Shown here: positions 26,989 to 34,808 of the stretch, one piece after another | How the letters are laid out: every line of letters begins with the position of its first letter | How positions within the stretch are numbered: position 1 is the stretch's first letter | Source: CAMPKL01 sp963817465 | GTDB taxonomy: Bacteria; Acidobacteriota; Terriglobia; Bryobacterales; UBA6623 | NCBI GenBank assembly: GCA_963817465.1 | Contig: CAWFOP010000002.1 | Location: 16,234-80,233, forward strand | DNA: 64,000 bases | Direction: 5' to 3' | Notes under the pieces: model-generated | Seen by the model: only the letters and a program-made list of their open reading frames with translations | Databases searched by the model: none | What the model was told of the DNA's origin: nothing | Program-made: the position numbers and the translations under genes

Positions 26989-28915
26989 ATGGGTATTCAC
27001 TTGCCCCAACTTCAAGCGGGCGCAACGTCGAGACGAACGGTCAAAGCCGTCGGCGCGTTGGCCGCTTGTCTCGCTTTGGCGCCGCTCGCCCTCGTCGCGC
27101 AAGACTGGCCGACCTACGGCGGCCCTCCCGGCGGAACGCGCTATTCGGCGCTCGATCAGATCCGGCCGGAGAACCTGTCGCGGCTCGAGATCGCTTGGAC
27201 CTACCGCACCGGCGCACTCGAACCGAAGTCCCATCTCAACCGCAAGGCCGCCTTCGAGTCGACGCCGGTTCTGGCGGACGGCAAGCTGCTGTTGACCACG
27301 CCGTTCGACCGCATCATTGCGCTCGAACCCGAAACCGGCGGCGAGATCTGGGCCTTCGATCCCGACATCGACCGCTCGCGCGACTACTCCGAGGTCACCT
27401 CGCGCGGAGTCGCCGTGTGGCGCGGTGCGGGCGAGGGCGCCTGCTCCTCGCGCGTATTCGTGGGAACGATCGACGCCCGCCTGATCGCGGTCGACCTCGC
27501 GAGCGGCAAGCTCTGCCGCGATTTCGGCGAAGGCGGTTCGGTCAACCTCGAAGCCGACATCGATCTCAAGGATCGCGGCGACTATCAGGTCACCTCGCCG
27601 CCGGCGATCTTGGGCGATCGCGTCATCGTGGGCTCTTCGCTCGGCGACAATCGCCGCGCGCGGCTCGAGAGCGGGGCGGTGCGAGCCTTCGATGTGCGCA
27701 CGGGCAAGCAAGCGTGGCGTTGGGACCCGCTGCCGGCGGATCTCGAGACCGGCGCGGCGAACGCTTGGGCCCCGGCGTCGGTCGACCCCGAGCGGGACCT
27801 CGTCTTTGTGCCGACGGGCAGCGCCAGCCCGGACTTCTACGGCGGCATGCGGCCGGGGGACGATCGCTGGGCCAACTCGGTCGTCGCTTTGCGCGGCTCG
27901 ACGGGCAAGCTTGTCTGGGGCTTTCAAGTCGTCCATCACGATCTGTGGGACTACGATGTCGCCGCGCAGCCCGCGCTGATCGACATCGAGCGCAACGGCG
28001 AGAGAGTCGCCGCCGTCGCGGTCAACACCAAGATGGGCCACTTGTTCGTGCTCGACCGCGAGACGGGCAAGCCGCTGTTGCCGGTCGAGGAGCGCGAGAC
28101 GCCGCCGTCATCGGTCAAGGGCGAGAAGGCTTCGCCGACTCAACCGTTCCCGTCGAACCCGCCGCTGGCGGCGACAAAGCTCACCGCGAGCGACATGTTC
28201 GGCGCTACGCCGGACGACGTCGCCTGGTGCAAGAAGCGCTTCAGCGAGCTGGATTACCAGGGCGTCTTCACGCCGCCGAGCGAGCGCGGAACGCTGCTGT
28301 TCCCCGGCAACGTGGGCGGCGTCAACTGGGGCGGCGCGGCCTTCGATCCCAAGCGCGGCGTGGTGGTGGCGGTGGTCAACCGCCTGCCGACCGCGGTGAC
28401 GGTGCTCCCGCGCGATCAGTTCGACAAGGAAGTCAACTCGCGCCAAGACAACCGCATCAGCGGCGAATTCGGACGCCAGCAGGGCGCGCCGTACGGCATG
28501 TATCGCGAGTCGTTCCTCGGCCCCTCCGGCGTGCCGTGCATCGCTCCGCCGTGGGGCTTGCTGACGGCCGTCAAGGCGTCGACCGGCGAGATCCTGTGGA
28601 GCAAGCCGATCGGCGAAATCGAGACGCCTGCGCGGCAAGATTCCGGGCGACATCACCCTCGGCGGGCCGCTCATCACGGGCGGCGGTTTGGTGATCGCTT
28701 CGGGCACGCGCTCCGATCCGCGCCTGCACGTGCACTCGATCGAAACCGGCGAAGCGCTGGCGCACTTCGAGCTGCCCGCCGCCGCGCAATCAACGCCCAT
28801 GAGCTATCGCGGCGCCGACGGCCGGCAGTACATCGTGATCGCCGCCGGCGGTCATGGCAAGATCGGCAGCAAGATGGGCGACTACGTCGTCGCGTTCGCC
28901 CTGCCGCGGGATTAG
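26989..28915 (+). pseudogene. PQQ-dependent quinoprotein dehydrogenase, frameshifted
   Basis: Quinoprotein dehydrogenase of the glucose-dehydrogenase type: periplasmic, oxidising sugars or alcohols with PQQ. Signal peptide to about residue 38 (ALAPLALVAQ), then an eight-bladed propeller: DWPTYGGPPGGTRYSALDQI, AWTYRTG, WAFDPDIDRS, FVPTGSASPDFYGG, VWGFQVVHHDLWDYDVAAQP, NVGGVNWGGAAFDP. The frame shifts at about 28629-28637: upstream text ends at IGEIETP, and the true C-terminus (GKIPGDITLGGPLIT, LVIASGTRSDPRLHV, stop 28915) continues in the next frame. One extra base, or two lost, explains it. All else is full length (about 640 codons), so this is a sequencing error or young pseudogene. Confidence 0.85.
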
Positions 28916-28951
28916 CGGACGCGCTGAACGCGGCTCGGATCTTTCAACTGA

Positions 28952-30523
28952 CTAGCCCTTGGTGAGGAGGTCGTGCGTGAAGGCCAGCATCATGCGGTCT
29001 AGCTCGGCGGCGCGGTCCGGCTCGGCGTCGATAAGGTTCTTCTGCTCGCCCGGGTCTTCGCGCAGGTTGTAGAGCTCGGGCCGGTCTTTGGTGAGCTTGC
29101 TGCCGGGCCGACTCTTGGCGCCGCCGCCGATCCAGTAGATGTAGTTCCACTCGTCGTGGCGGATCGAGACGCTCTCGTTGAAGTGGCAGCACACGGCCGA
29201 GTCACGGATCTTCTCTTGTTTGCCCAAGACCAGCGGCAGCAGGCTCTCGGAGGTCATGTGCTCCGGCTTGGCGATCGAGAGATAGTCCAGGATCGTCGCC
29301 GTCAAATCGGTCTGCTGCGTGTAGCTGTCGACTCGCGCCACGCCGTCGCCCGACGGGTGGCGAATCATCAGGAATGTACGCGCCAGCTCCTCATACGGCC
29401 ATGGACGCGCCTTGCGAACGATGCCGTGCTCGGCGAACGGCTCGCCGTGGTCGGTCATCACGACGATCAGGGAATTGTCGTACAGCCCCATGCGCTTGAG
29501 CTCGTCGAGAAAGTGGCCGACCCAGGCGTCGACGAACATCGTCACCGCCGAGTAGAGCGTATGCGAGTTGCGGACCTCTTCGTCGGTCAGGTAACCCGCC
29601 GCGTCTCCCGGCGTCGGGCAGATCAGCCTCTTGCCCGACAAGTCGAAATCCGGGTTCGCCTTCTTGATCCACTTCTCCGGCGGATCCCACGGCTCATGCG
29701 GGCAGAAATTGTCTACCCAAAGGAACAAGTTCTCCTTGCGGTCCTGCTTCTCGAGCCATTCGAGCGACCTGCGGATGACGCGCGGGGGGAAGTAGTCGTC
29801 CTCGCTCTTCCAGTCGTAGCGATTGGCGAGGTAGGTGCGGACCTGCTCGATGCCGGCCTTGTCGGAGTCGCCGCGCGGCTTGTGAAACGGCGCCCAGTCG
29901 ATCGCGCTCTTGATCTTCGGATTGCGGACGTAAGGATCGCTCTCTTGCCCGCGAAACCAGTGCACCTCATCGAAGCCGCGCTCGAACGCGTAAGCGGGCT
30001 TGTGCATGTGGTAGGTGTCGCTCACCAGAGCCGAGCGAAAGCCCTGACTCCACAGAATCTCCGCCAGCAGCGGATGATCCTGCGGGTACAGCGCCTGCCA
30101 GCCGCGATAGGGGTAAGTGAAGCGCCCGGTGAACAGGCTCGTTCGCGCCGGAAGCGTCGGAAGCCCTTCGGGGTAGGAATGCGAGAAGAACGTCGACTCG
30201 GATGCGAACTTCGACAGATTCGGCGTCGGCACGACCGATTTGCCGTTGAAGGCGTCGATGTGGTCGTGGCGAAAGCTGTCGAGCATCAGCACGATGACGT
30301 TCTTGCCTGACCAGTCGCTGCGCGTGACCGGAGGATTGCCGCCGGGGCTCAAGGGATTTTCCCTGCCCGGCAGAATGTAGCCGGTGTGCGGGTTGTCGCT
30401 GATCGGCTTCGGCTTGTTTTCGGCTTGACCGGACTCGGAGGTGGAGCCGCCTCCACAACCGGCGAGCGAGGCCGCAGCCGCGGCGCCCGTCAGAAAGCTG
30501 CGGCGCGATTTCTTTTCAGACAT
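28952..30523 (-). CDS. Sulfatase-fold lipoprotein with Thr at the formylglycine position
   Basis: 523 residues, alkaline-phosphatase superfamily, sulfatase-like. A twin-arginine signal (SRRSFLTGAAAAASLAGC, R7-R8) ends in a lipobox with Cys23, so it is Tat-exported and lipid-anchored. The sulfatase layout is clear: LMLDSFRHDHID (79-90, canonical DDxRxD), GLPTLPARTSLFTGR (120-134) and VVMTDHGEPFAEHG. The normal C/S-x-P-x-R site reads T123-L-P-A-R and the second metal Asp is S83, so formylglycine cannot form. Thr is the nucleophile in phosphodiesterase and phosphoethanolamine-transferase relatives, so a phospho-substrate is more likely than a sulfate ester. Followed on the same strand (upstream) by the lactonase-fold lipoprotein. 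Confidence 0.85.
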   Translation of the reverse strand: MSEKKSRRSFLTGAAAAASLAGCGGGSTSESGQAENKPKPISDNPHTGYILPGRENPLSPGGNPPVTRSDWSGKNVIVLMLDSFRHDHIDAFNGKSVVPTPNLSKFASESTFFSHSYPEGLPTLPARTSLFTGRFTYPYRGWQALYPQDHPLLAEILWSQGFRSALVSDTYHMHKPAYAFERGFDEVHWFRGQESDPYVRNPKIKSAIDWAPFHKPRGDSDKAGIEQVRTYLANRYDWKSEDDYFPPRVIRRSLEWLEKQDRKENLFLWVDNFCPHEPWDPPEKWIKKANPDFDLSGKRLICPTPGDAAGYLTDEEVRNSHTLYSAVTMFVDAWVGHFLDELKRMGLYDNSLIVVMTDHGEPFAEHGIVRKARPWPYEELARTFLMIRHPSGDGVARVDSYTQQTDLTATILDYLSIAKPEHMTSESLLPLVLGKQEKIRDSAVCCHFNESVSIRHDEWNYIYWIGGGAKSRPGSKLTKDRPELYNLREDPGEQKNLIDAEPDRAAELDRMMLAFTHDLLTKG

Positions 30524-30533
30524 CGGAACTTGA

Positions 30534-31694
30534 TTAACGCTTCAAGAAACGCACGCACATCGCTCGTTCGATCGGGAGCGCGTCGCCTGTGGCTGTCAGC
30601 TTACCGGTCGCCTGATCGATGCGAAAGACGTTGACGTCGTTGCCGTTCTGATTCGCGACGAACAAGTAGCCGCCGGTTGGGTCGATGCGGATGTTGCGCG
30701 GGATGTTGATGCCGTCGCCGACGCGCTCGATGAACGTCAACTCGCCCGTCGCTTCGTCGACCGAAAACGCGGCGACGCTATTGTGGCCGCGATTCGCCGC
30801 GTAGACGTATTTACCGGACGGATGAACGAGCACTTCGGACGTTGTGCTGGTCCCGGTGAAGTCCGCGGGCAGCGTGCTGATCGTCTGCTTCTCGGTCAGC
30901 GCGCCCGCCGCGGCATCCCAGTCGAACACGATGACGGTGTTCGCCAGCTCGTTCACCACATAGGCGAACTTGCCGTTGGGGTGGAACGAGAAGTGCCGCG
31001 GGCCGGAGCCGGGCGCGACCTTCACCACGCCGTGCTCTTCGATTTTGCTTGTCGCCGGATCGTGCTTGTAGATGCTGATCTCGTCGGTGCCGAGGTCGGC
31101 GACGATCAGGTATTGGCCGTCGGGCGAAAAGTTGACCGAGTGAACATGCGATTCCTTTTGGCGCTCCGGATTGGCGCTCGAGCCCTTGTGTTGGAAAAAC
31201 GACACCGACTCGCTTAGCCCGCCGTTCGGCTGCACGGCGAACGTGGCGACGCTGCCGCTGCCGTAGTTCGCCACTGCGACGGTTTTGCCCGAGGGCGAGA
31301 CCGTCACGTGCGCCGGCCCCGTCCCGATGCCGGACGAGCGATTGATGAGGGTCAGCTTGCCTGTGTCGTGGTCGATCGAATAGGCCGCGACGCCGTCGAA
31401 CTGCTCTTCGCCCTCGGCCGAGCGCTGCGTGGCGTAGAGATACTTGCCGCTGGGGGAGATCTCCAGAAAGCCCGGCGAGCCGGCCGCGACGGCGAGCTCG
31501 GGCGGCGTGATCTTGCCGTCCGAAGGATCGAAACCCGAAACATAGACGCCCTTGCCGGGCTCGTTGAGTCCCGTTCCGAAGAAGACGAGATACGGTTCGT
31601 TCATTCCTTGCTTAGCCTCCGGCGCGGGCGCCTCCGCGGCGCCGCACCCGGCCAAGGCGATCAACGCTGAGATGAGGCATACCCGATGTCGCAT
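30534..31694 (-). CDS. Lactonase-family beta-propeller lipoprotein
   Basis: 386 residues from ATG 31694 (a second ATG lies 9 bp earlier). Lipoprotein signal LISALIALAGC. The rest is a seven-bladed YVTN/lactonase propeller with repeated blades: FLEISPSGKYLYATQRS, PAHVTVSPSGKTVAVANYGS, VNFSPDGQYLIVADLGTDEI, HFSFHPNGKFAYVVNELANT, EVLVHPSGKYVYAANRGHNS and RIDPTGGYLFVANQNGND. This family includes YbhE/Pgl 6-phosphogluconolactonase and cycloisomerases; the exported location argues against a pentose-phosphate role. Ends 11 bp before the sulfatase-like gene; the two look co-transcribed. A sugar lactone from the nearby dehydrogenase is a possible substrate (inference). Confidence 0.85.
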   Translation of the reverse strand: MRHRVCLISALIALAGCGAAEAPAPEAKQGMNEPYLVFFGTGLNEPGKGVYVSGFDPSDGKITPPELAVAAGSPGFLEISPSGKYLYATQRSAEGEEQFDGVAAYSIDHDTGKLTLINRSSGIGTGPAHVTVSPSGKTVAVANYGSGSVATFAVQPNGGLSESVSFFQHKGSSANPERQKESHVHSVNFSPDGQYLIVADLGTDEISIYKHDPATSKIEEHGVVKVAPGSGPRHFSFHPNGKFAYVVNELANTVIVFDWDAAAGALTEKQTISTLPADFTGTSTTSEVLVHPSGKYVYAANRGHNSVAAFSVDEATGELTFIERVGDGINIPRNIRIDPTGGYLFVANQNGNDVNVFRIDQATGKLTATGDALPIERAMCVRFLKR

Positions 31695-31716
31695 GGGCGC
31701 CACGATATCACAACGG

Positions 31717-32232
31717 CTAGATCAATGCTCCCTCGTGTCGCAGCAGCCACTGCTTGCGGTCGAGGCCGCCGGCATAGCCGGTGAGCTTGCCGTCGGCGCC
31801 GATGATGCGGTGGCACGGCACGACCAGCGCGACCGGATTCTTCGAATTGGCCAGGCCCACGGCGCGCGAGCCGCCGGGCTTGCCGAGCTTTTTGGCGATG
31901 TCGCTGTAGGTCGCGGTGCGGCCCGGGCCGACCGAGCGCAGCGCCGTCCACACGAGCTGCTGAAACGGCGTGCCCCCCGAGCGAACCTCGATGGCGTCGA
32001 GGGCGTGCAGGTCGCCGCCGAAGTAAGCGCGGATGGCGCCCGCAAAGCCGCCGAAGCCGGGCTTGTGCTCGAGCTTCACTCCCGGGAAACGCGACTGGAG
32101 CAAGTCATCCATGCGTTCGCGGCAGTCGCCGAAGTCGAGCGTCGTGAGCGCCTCGTCGGTCCCGGCGATCAAGATGTCGCCGAGGGGCGATTCGATCGCT
32201 TCGTAGTACATGGCTTCGTCGTACATCGTCAT
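31717..32232 (-). CDS. ogt: Methylated-DNA-protein-cysteine methyltransferase
   Basis: 171 residues. Removes O6-alkyl groups from guanine by suicide transfer to its own Cys. The active-site motif VALVVPCHRIIG, the winged-helix start GTPFQQLVWTALRSV, the arginine-finger region TYSDIAKKLGKPGGSRAVG and YAGGLDRKQWLLRHE are all present. Begins 3 bp after the Ada-AlkA stop, so the two repair genes are co-transcribed. Confidence 0.95.
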   Translation of the reverse strand: MTMYDEAMYYEAIESPLGDILIAGTDEALTTLDFGDCRERMDDLLQSRFPGVKLEHKPGFGGFAGAIRAYFGGDLHALDAIEVRSGGTPFQQLVWTALRSVGPGRTATYSDIAKKLGKPGGSRAVGLANSKNPVALVVPCHRIIGADGKLTGYAGGLDRKQWLLRHEGALI

Positions 32233-32235
32233 GGT

Positions 32236-33711
32236 TCATTTCTCCTTGGCCGCCGCCGTCCACAGATGCATCGCGGCGTAAGCCCGCCAGGGCCGCCACT
32301 TCTCCGCCGCCGCGATCAAGTCTTTCTTCGAACCGCCGAAGGCGTTGCGCAGCACGAGGTCGCCCGCCGGAAAAGCGTCCGGGTCGCCGAGGCCGCGCAT
32401 GGCGGCGTACTGCGCGGTCCAGGGACCGAGGCCCGGCAACTGCTCGAGCGCGGCGGCGAAGGCCGCCGGATCGGCGCCGGAGTCGAGCGGGATCTCGCCC
32501 GCCCGCGCCGCCGCGACTAGAGCTTCGAGTGCGCGAGCCCGAGCTTTGGTGAGGCCGATACCGTCTACGCTCATCAACTCGGCCGGCTCGGGAAAGGCCC
32601 GCAGTGCTGACAGTGCCCCTGACAGTGCCCCTGACAGTGCCCGCGACAGTGTTCCGGCCTCGACCGCGACGCCGCAGCGCTCCGCGACGCGGCCCGCGAG
32701 CGTCGTGGCCCCCTTGGCGGTGACCTGCTGTCCCAGCACGGCTCGCACCGCCATCTCGAACGGACTCCAGGCGCCGGGAACGCGCAGCCCCGGCCGCGCT
32801 TTGACGAGCGGCCGCAGCCGCGGATCTTGCTCGAGATGGGCGGCGATCTTGCCGGGGTCGGCCGTCAGGTCGAACACGCGCCGCAGCCGCGCGACCGCCG
32901 ACTGCAGGATGCGCGGATGCTCCAGGCGCAGCCGCGCCTCGAGCGCACGATGCGCCGCAAGGCAGCGCACCTCGGCGACTCCCGCAACGCCGTCGATGCG
33001 GAATGCGCGGCGATACGATTCCGGCGTCACCTGTTCCACTCCGGGGATCGCCCGCGGCGCGAGAAACGCAATCAGCGAGTCCCAGTCGTAAGGAGGTCGG
33101 TAGCCGAGCCGCAGCACGATCTCCCCGCCGATTTCACGGCCGATCTCGCCGCGCTTGCGGCCTCGCAACTCTCTCGGCGGACGGCCGTAGGCGGTGCGAA
33201 AGGCTTCATTGAAGCGGCGCACCGAGCTGAAGCCCGAAGCGAATGCGATGTCGCCGAGCGGCATCGTGGTTTCGGCGACCAGCTTTTTCGCCAGCAACAG
33301 CCGCTGGGCCTGCGCCACGGCTTGCGGGGAGGCGCCGAGGTGTTGGTCGAACAGCCGCCGCAGGTGGCGGCCGCCCACGCCCAGACGCGAAGCGAAGTTC
33401 TCCACGGCATCGTCGTCGAGCCCGCCTTCTTCGATCAGCTTGAGCGCGCGCGTGACGATCGCCGACGTACCGTTCCAGGCCGGTGCGCCGGGCGAGGTTT
33501 CGGGCAAGCAGCGCAGGCAAGGCCGATAACCGGCTTCGAGCGCCGCCGCCGCGCTGGCGTAGAACGTGCAGTTGACCAGCTTCGGGGTCGGGGCCGGGCA
33601 GATCGGGCGGCAGAACACGCCGGTCGATTTGACGGCCGTGAAGAAGCGTCCGTCGAACCGGGCATCCCGCGTCTCCAGCGCTCGGTAGCAGGCTTTGGCG
33701 TCGATCCGCAC
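32236..33711 (-). CDS. Ada-AlkA fusion: methyl-sensing AraC-type regulator plus 3-methyladenine DNA glycosylase
   Basis: 491 residues from a GTG at 33711. Residues 1-75 are the Ada N-terminal zinc domain with C34-x3-C38 and C65-x2-C68 (TTGVFCRPICP-like, GYRPCLRC), C34 being the methyl-phosphotriester acceptor. Residues 85-180 are an AraC helix-turn-helix pair (ASRLGVGGRHLRRLFDQHLG, DIAFASGFSSVRRFNEAF). Residues 200-491 are AlkA: an N-terminal AlkA domain, HhH LPGLGPWTAQYAAMRGL and the catalytic Asp in FPAGDLVLR. Such fusions regulate the adaptive response and excise alkylated bases. A 12-bp tandem repeat encodes LSGALSGALSA in the linker. A TATAAA box 6 nt before the GTG suggests a leaderless mRNA. 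Co-transcribed with ogt. Confidence 0.9.
   Translation of the reverse strand: MRIDAKACYRALETRDARFDGRFFTAVKSTGVFCRPICPAPTPKLVNCTFYASAAAALEAGYRPCLRCLPETSPGAPAWNGTSAIVTRALKLIEEGGLDDDAVENFASRLGVGGRHLRRLFDQHLGASPQAVAQAQRLLLAKKLVAETTMPLGDIAFASGFSSVRRFNEAFRTAYGRPPRELRGRKRGEIGREIGGEIVLRLGYRPPYDWDSLIAFLAPRAIPGVEQVTPESYRRAFRIDGVAGVAEVRCLAAHRALEARLRLEHPRILQSAVARLRRVFDLTADPGKIAAHLEQDPRLRPLVKARPGLRVPGAWSPFEMAVRAVLGQQVTAKGATTLAGRVAERCGVAVEAGTLSRALSGALSGALSALRAFPEPAELMSVDGIGLTKARARALEALVAAARAGEIPLDSGADPAAFAAALEQLPGLGPWTAQYAAMRGLGDPDAFPAGDLVLRNAFGGSKKDLIAAAEKWRPWRAYAAMHLWTAAAKEK
32608..32655. repeat. 12-bp tandem repeat inside the Ada-AlkA gene
   Basis: Four 12-bp units (TGACAGTGCCCC twice, TGACAGTGCCCG, CGACAGTGTTCC). 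In frame on the minus strand they encode repeats of Leu-Ser-Gly-Ala. Multiples of 3 keep the frame whatever the copy number. Confidence 0.85.
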
Positions 33712-33717
33712 GCCTTG

Positions 33718-33723
33718 TTTATA
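33718..33723 (-). promoter_or_regulatory. Putative -10 box, leaderless start of the Ada-AlkA gene
   Basis: TATAAA on the minus strand, ending 6 nt before the GTG at 33711. Transcription would begin at about the start codon. A good -35 was not identified. Inference from position only. Confidence 0.45.
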
Positions 33724-33767
33724 GCAGCGGAGCCTACTCGGAATTAGCGGGATTCGGACGTGGATTC

Positions 33768-34808
33768 TCAGGGCCGAATCGGGCCGGTCGGCAACCAGTG
33801 CACGCCGCCGTCCTGGGTTTTGAGCACGCCGCCCTCGCCGCCGTAGTAGAGCGTCGGCGGCGCGGTGCGGTCGTCGAAGACAAGGGTCCAGGCGCGGCTC
33901 GACCAGTGCAGACCCGCGGGCTTCCAACTCTCGCCGCGGTCGGCGCTGCGAAAAATCCCGTTGCGCGTGCCGGCGTAGACGTTTTCGGGCGCGGCGGGAT
34001 CGACGGCGACGGTCAGAATCTGTTCGCGCAACGCTGCGCGGCTCGGGCGCCAAGTCTTGCCGCCGTCGTCGGAACGGTAGAGGCCGCGCTGGCGGGTCCC
34101 CGCGTACATCACGTTCGGGTTCGTCGGATCGAAGGCAAGCGCCTCGACGTCAACGTCGTAGAGCCCGTACGGGTCGGCGGACCAGCGCTCCCCGCCGTCG
34201 GCCGAAACATAGAGGCCTTGCCACGTGCCCGCGAACAGCTTGTGTGCGTCCTCGGGATGAATCACGAGCGTACGGACGACTTTGTCGATCAGCCCGCGGT
34301 TCTTCTCGACCCACGTCGCGCCGCCGTCCGTTGTCTTGAAGACGCCGCCGCCGTCCGTTCCGGCATACAGCGTTTGGGGCGACCGCGGGTCGAGAACCAG
34401 GGCGCGGACGCGCGGCTCGACGATGCCGTCGGTCGCCGGCTTCCAGGTCTTGGCGGCATCGGTCGTCTTGTAGACGCCCATCTCGTACGTACCCGCGTAG
34501 ACCGTGTCGGGATGCGACGGATCGATCGCCAACACGCGGGGCGACAGGGTCTCGAGGCCCGTCGAAGGCCAGTTGTCCTGTCCGCCGCTGGTCGTCTTGC
34601 AAAGGCCCGCCGCCGCGCCGACGTAGATGATCCGCGGATCGTCCGGATTGAGAGCGATGGCCTGCGTCTCGCCGCCCCCGGGCGAACCCATCTGCGCGTT
34701 CAGCAGCGAACCGCAGAAGACCACGACGAACAGCCACTGGAGCACGTCGGGGCCTGTCCCGAAGCGGCTGTCCCCAGGCCTCGCCGCTCGCCAAGACACC
34801 GCCGTCAT
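33768..34808 (-). CDS. Secreted Asp-box (BNR/sortilin-like) beta-propeller protein
   Basis: 346 residues; the ATG at 34808 overlaps the stop of the upstream gene as ATGA. A hydrophobic stretch (LQWLFVVVFCGSLLNAQ) within the first 40 residues is a signal peptide. The remainder is seven Asp-box repeats, e.g. TTDAAKTWKP, TTDGGATWVE, SADGGERWSA, SDDGGKTWRP, SADRGESWKP, TQDGGVHWLP, spaced 40-45 residues apart with VYAGT-type inner strands. This is the propeller found in sialidases, sortilins and exported glycan-binding proteins. No catalytic set is recognised. Likely works with the preceding alpha/alpha-barrel-like protein. Confidence 0.85.
   Translation of the reverse strand: MTAVSWRAARPGDSRFGTGPDVLQWLFVVVFCGSLLNAQMGSPGGGETQAIALNPDDPRIIYVGAAAGLCKTTSGGQDNWPSTGLETLSPRVLAIDPSHPDTVYAGTYEMGVYKTTDAAKTWKPATDGIVEPRVRALVLDPRSPQTLYAGTDGGGVFKTTDGGATWVEKNRGLIDKVVRTLVIHPEDAHKLFAGTWQGLYVSADGGERWSADPYGLYDVDVEALAFDPTNPNVMYAGTRQRGLYRSDDGGKTWRPSRAALREQILTVAVDPAAPENVYAGTRNGIFRSADRGESWKPAGLHWSSRAWTLVFDDRTAPPTLYYGGEGGVLKTQDGGVHWLPTGPIRP

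Noticed and set aside
25293..28041. Minus-strand open frames of 524 and 433 codons opposite the esterase and PQQ dehydrogenase
   Set aside because: Val/Arg/Asp-rich antisense translations without any family text; plus strand is unmistakable.
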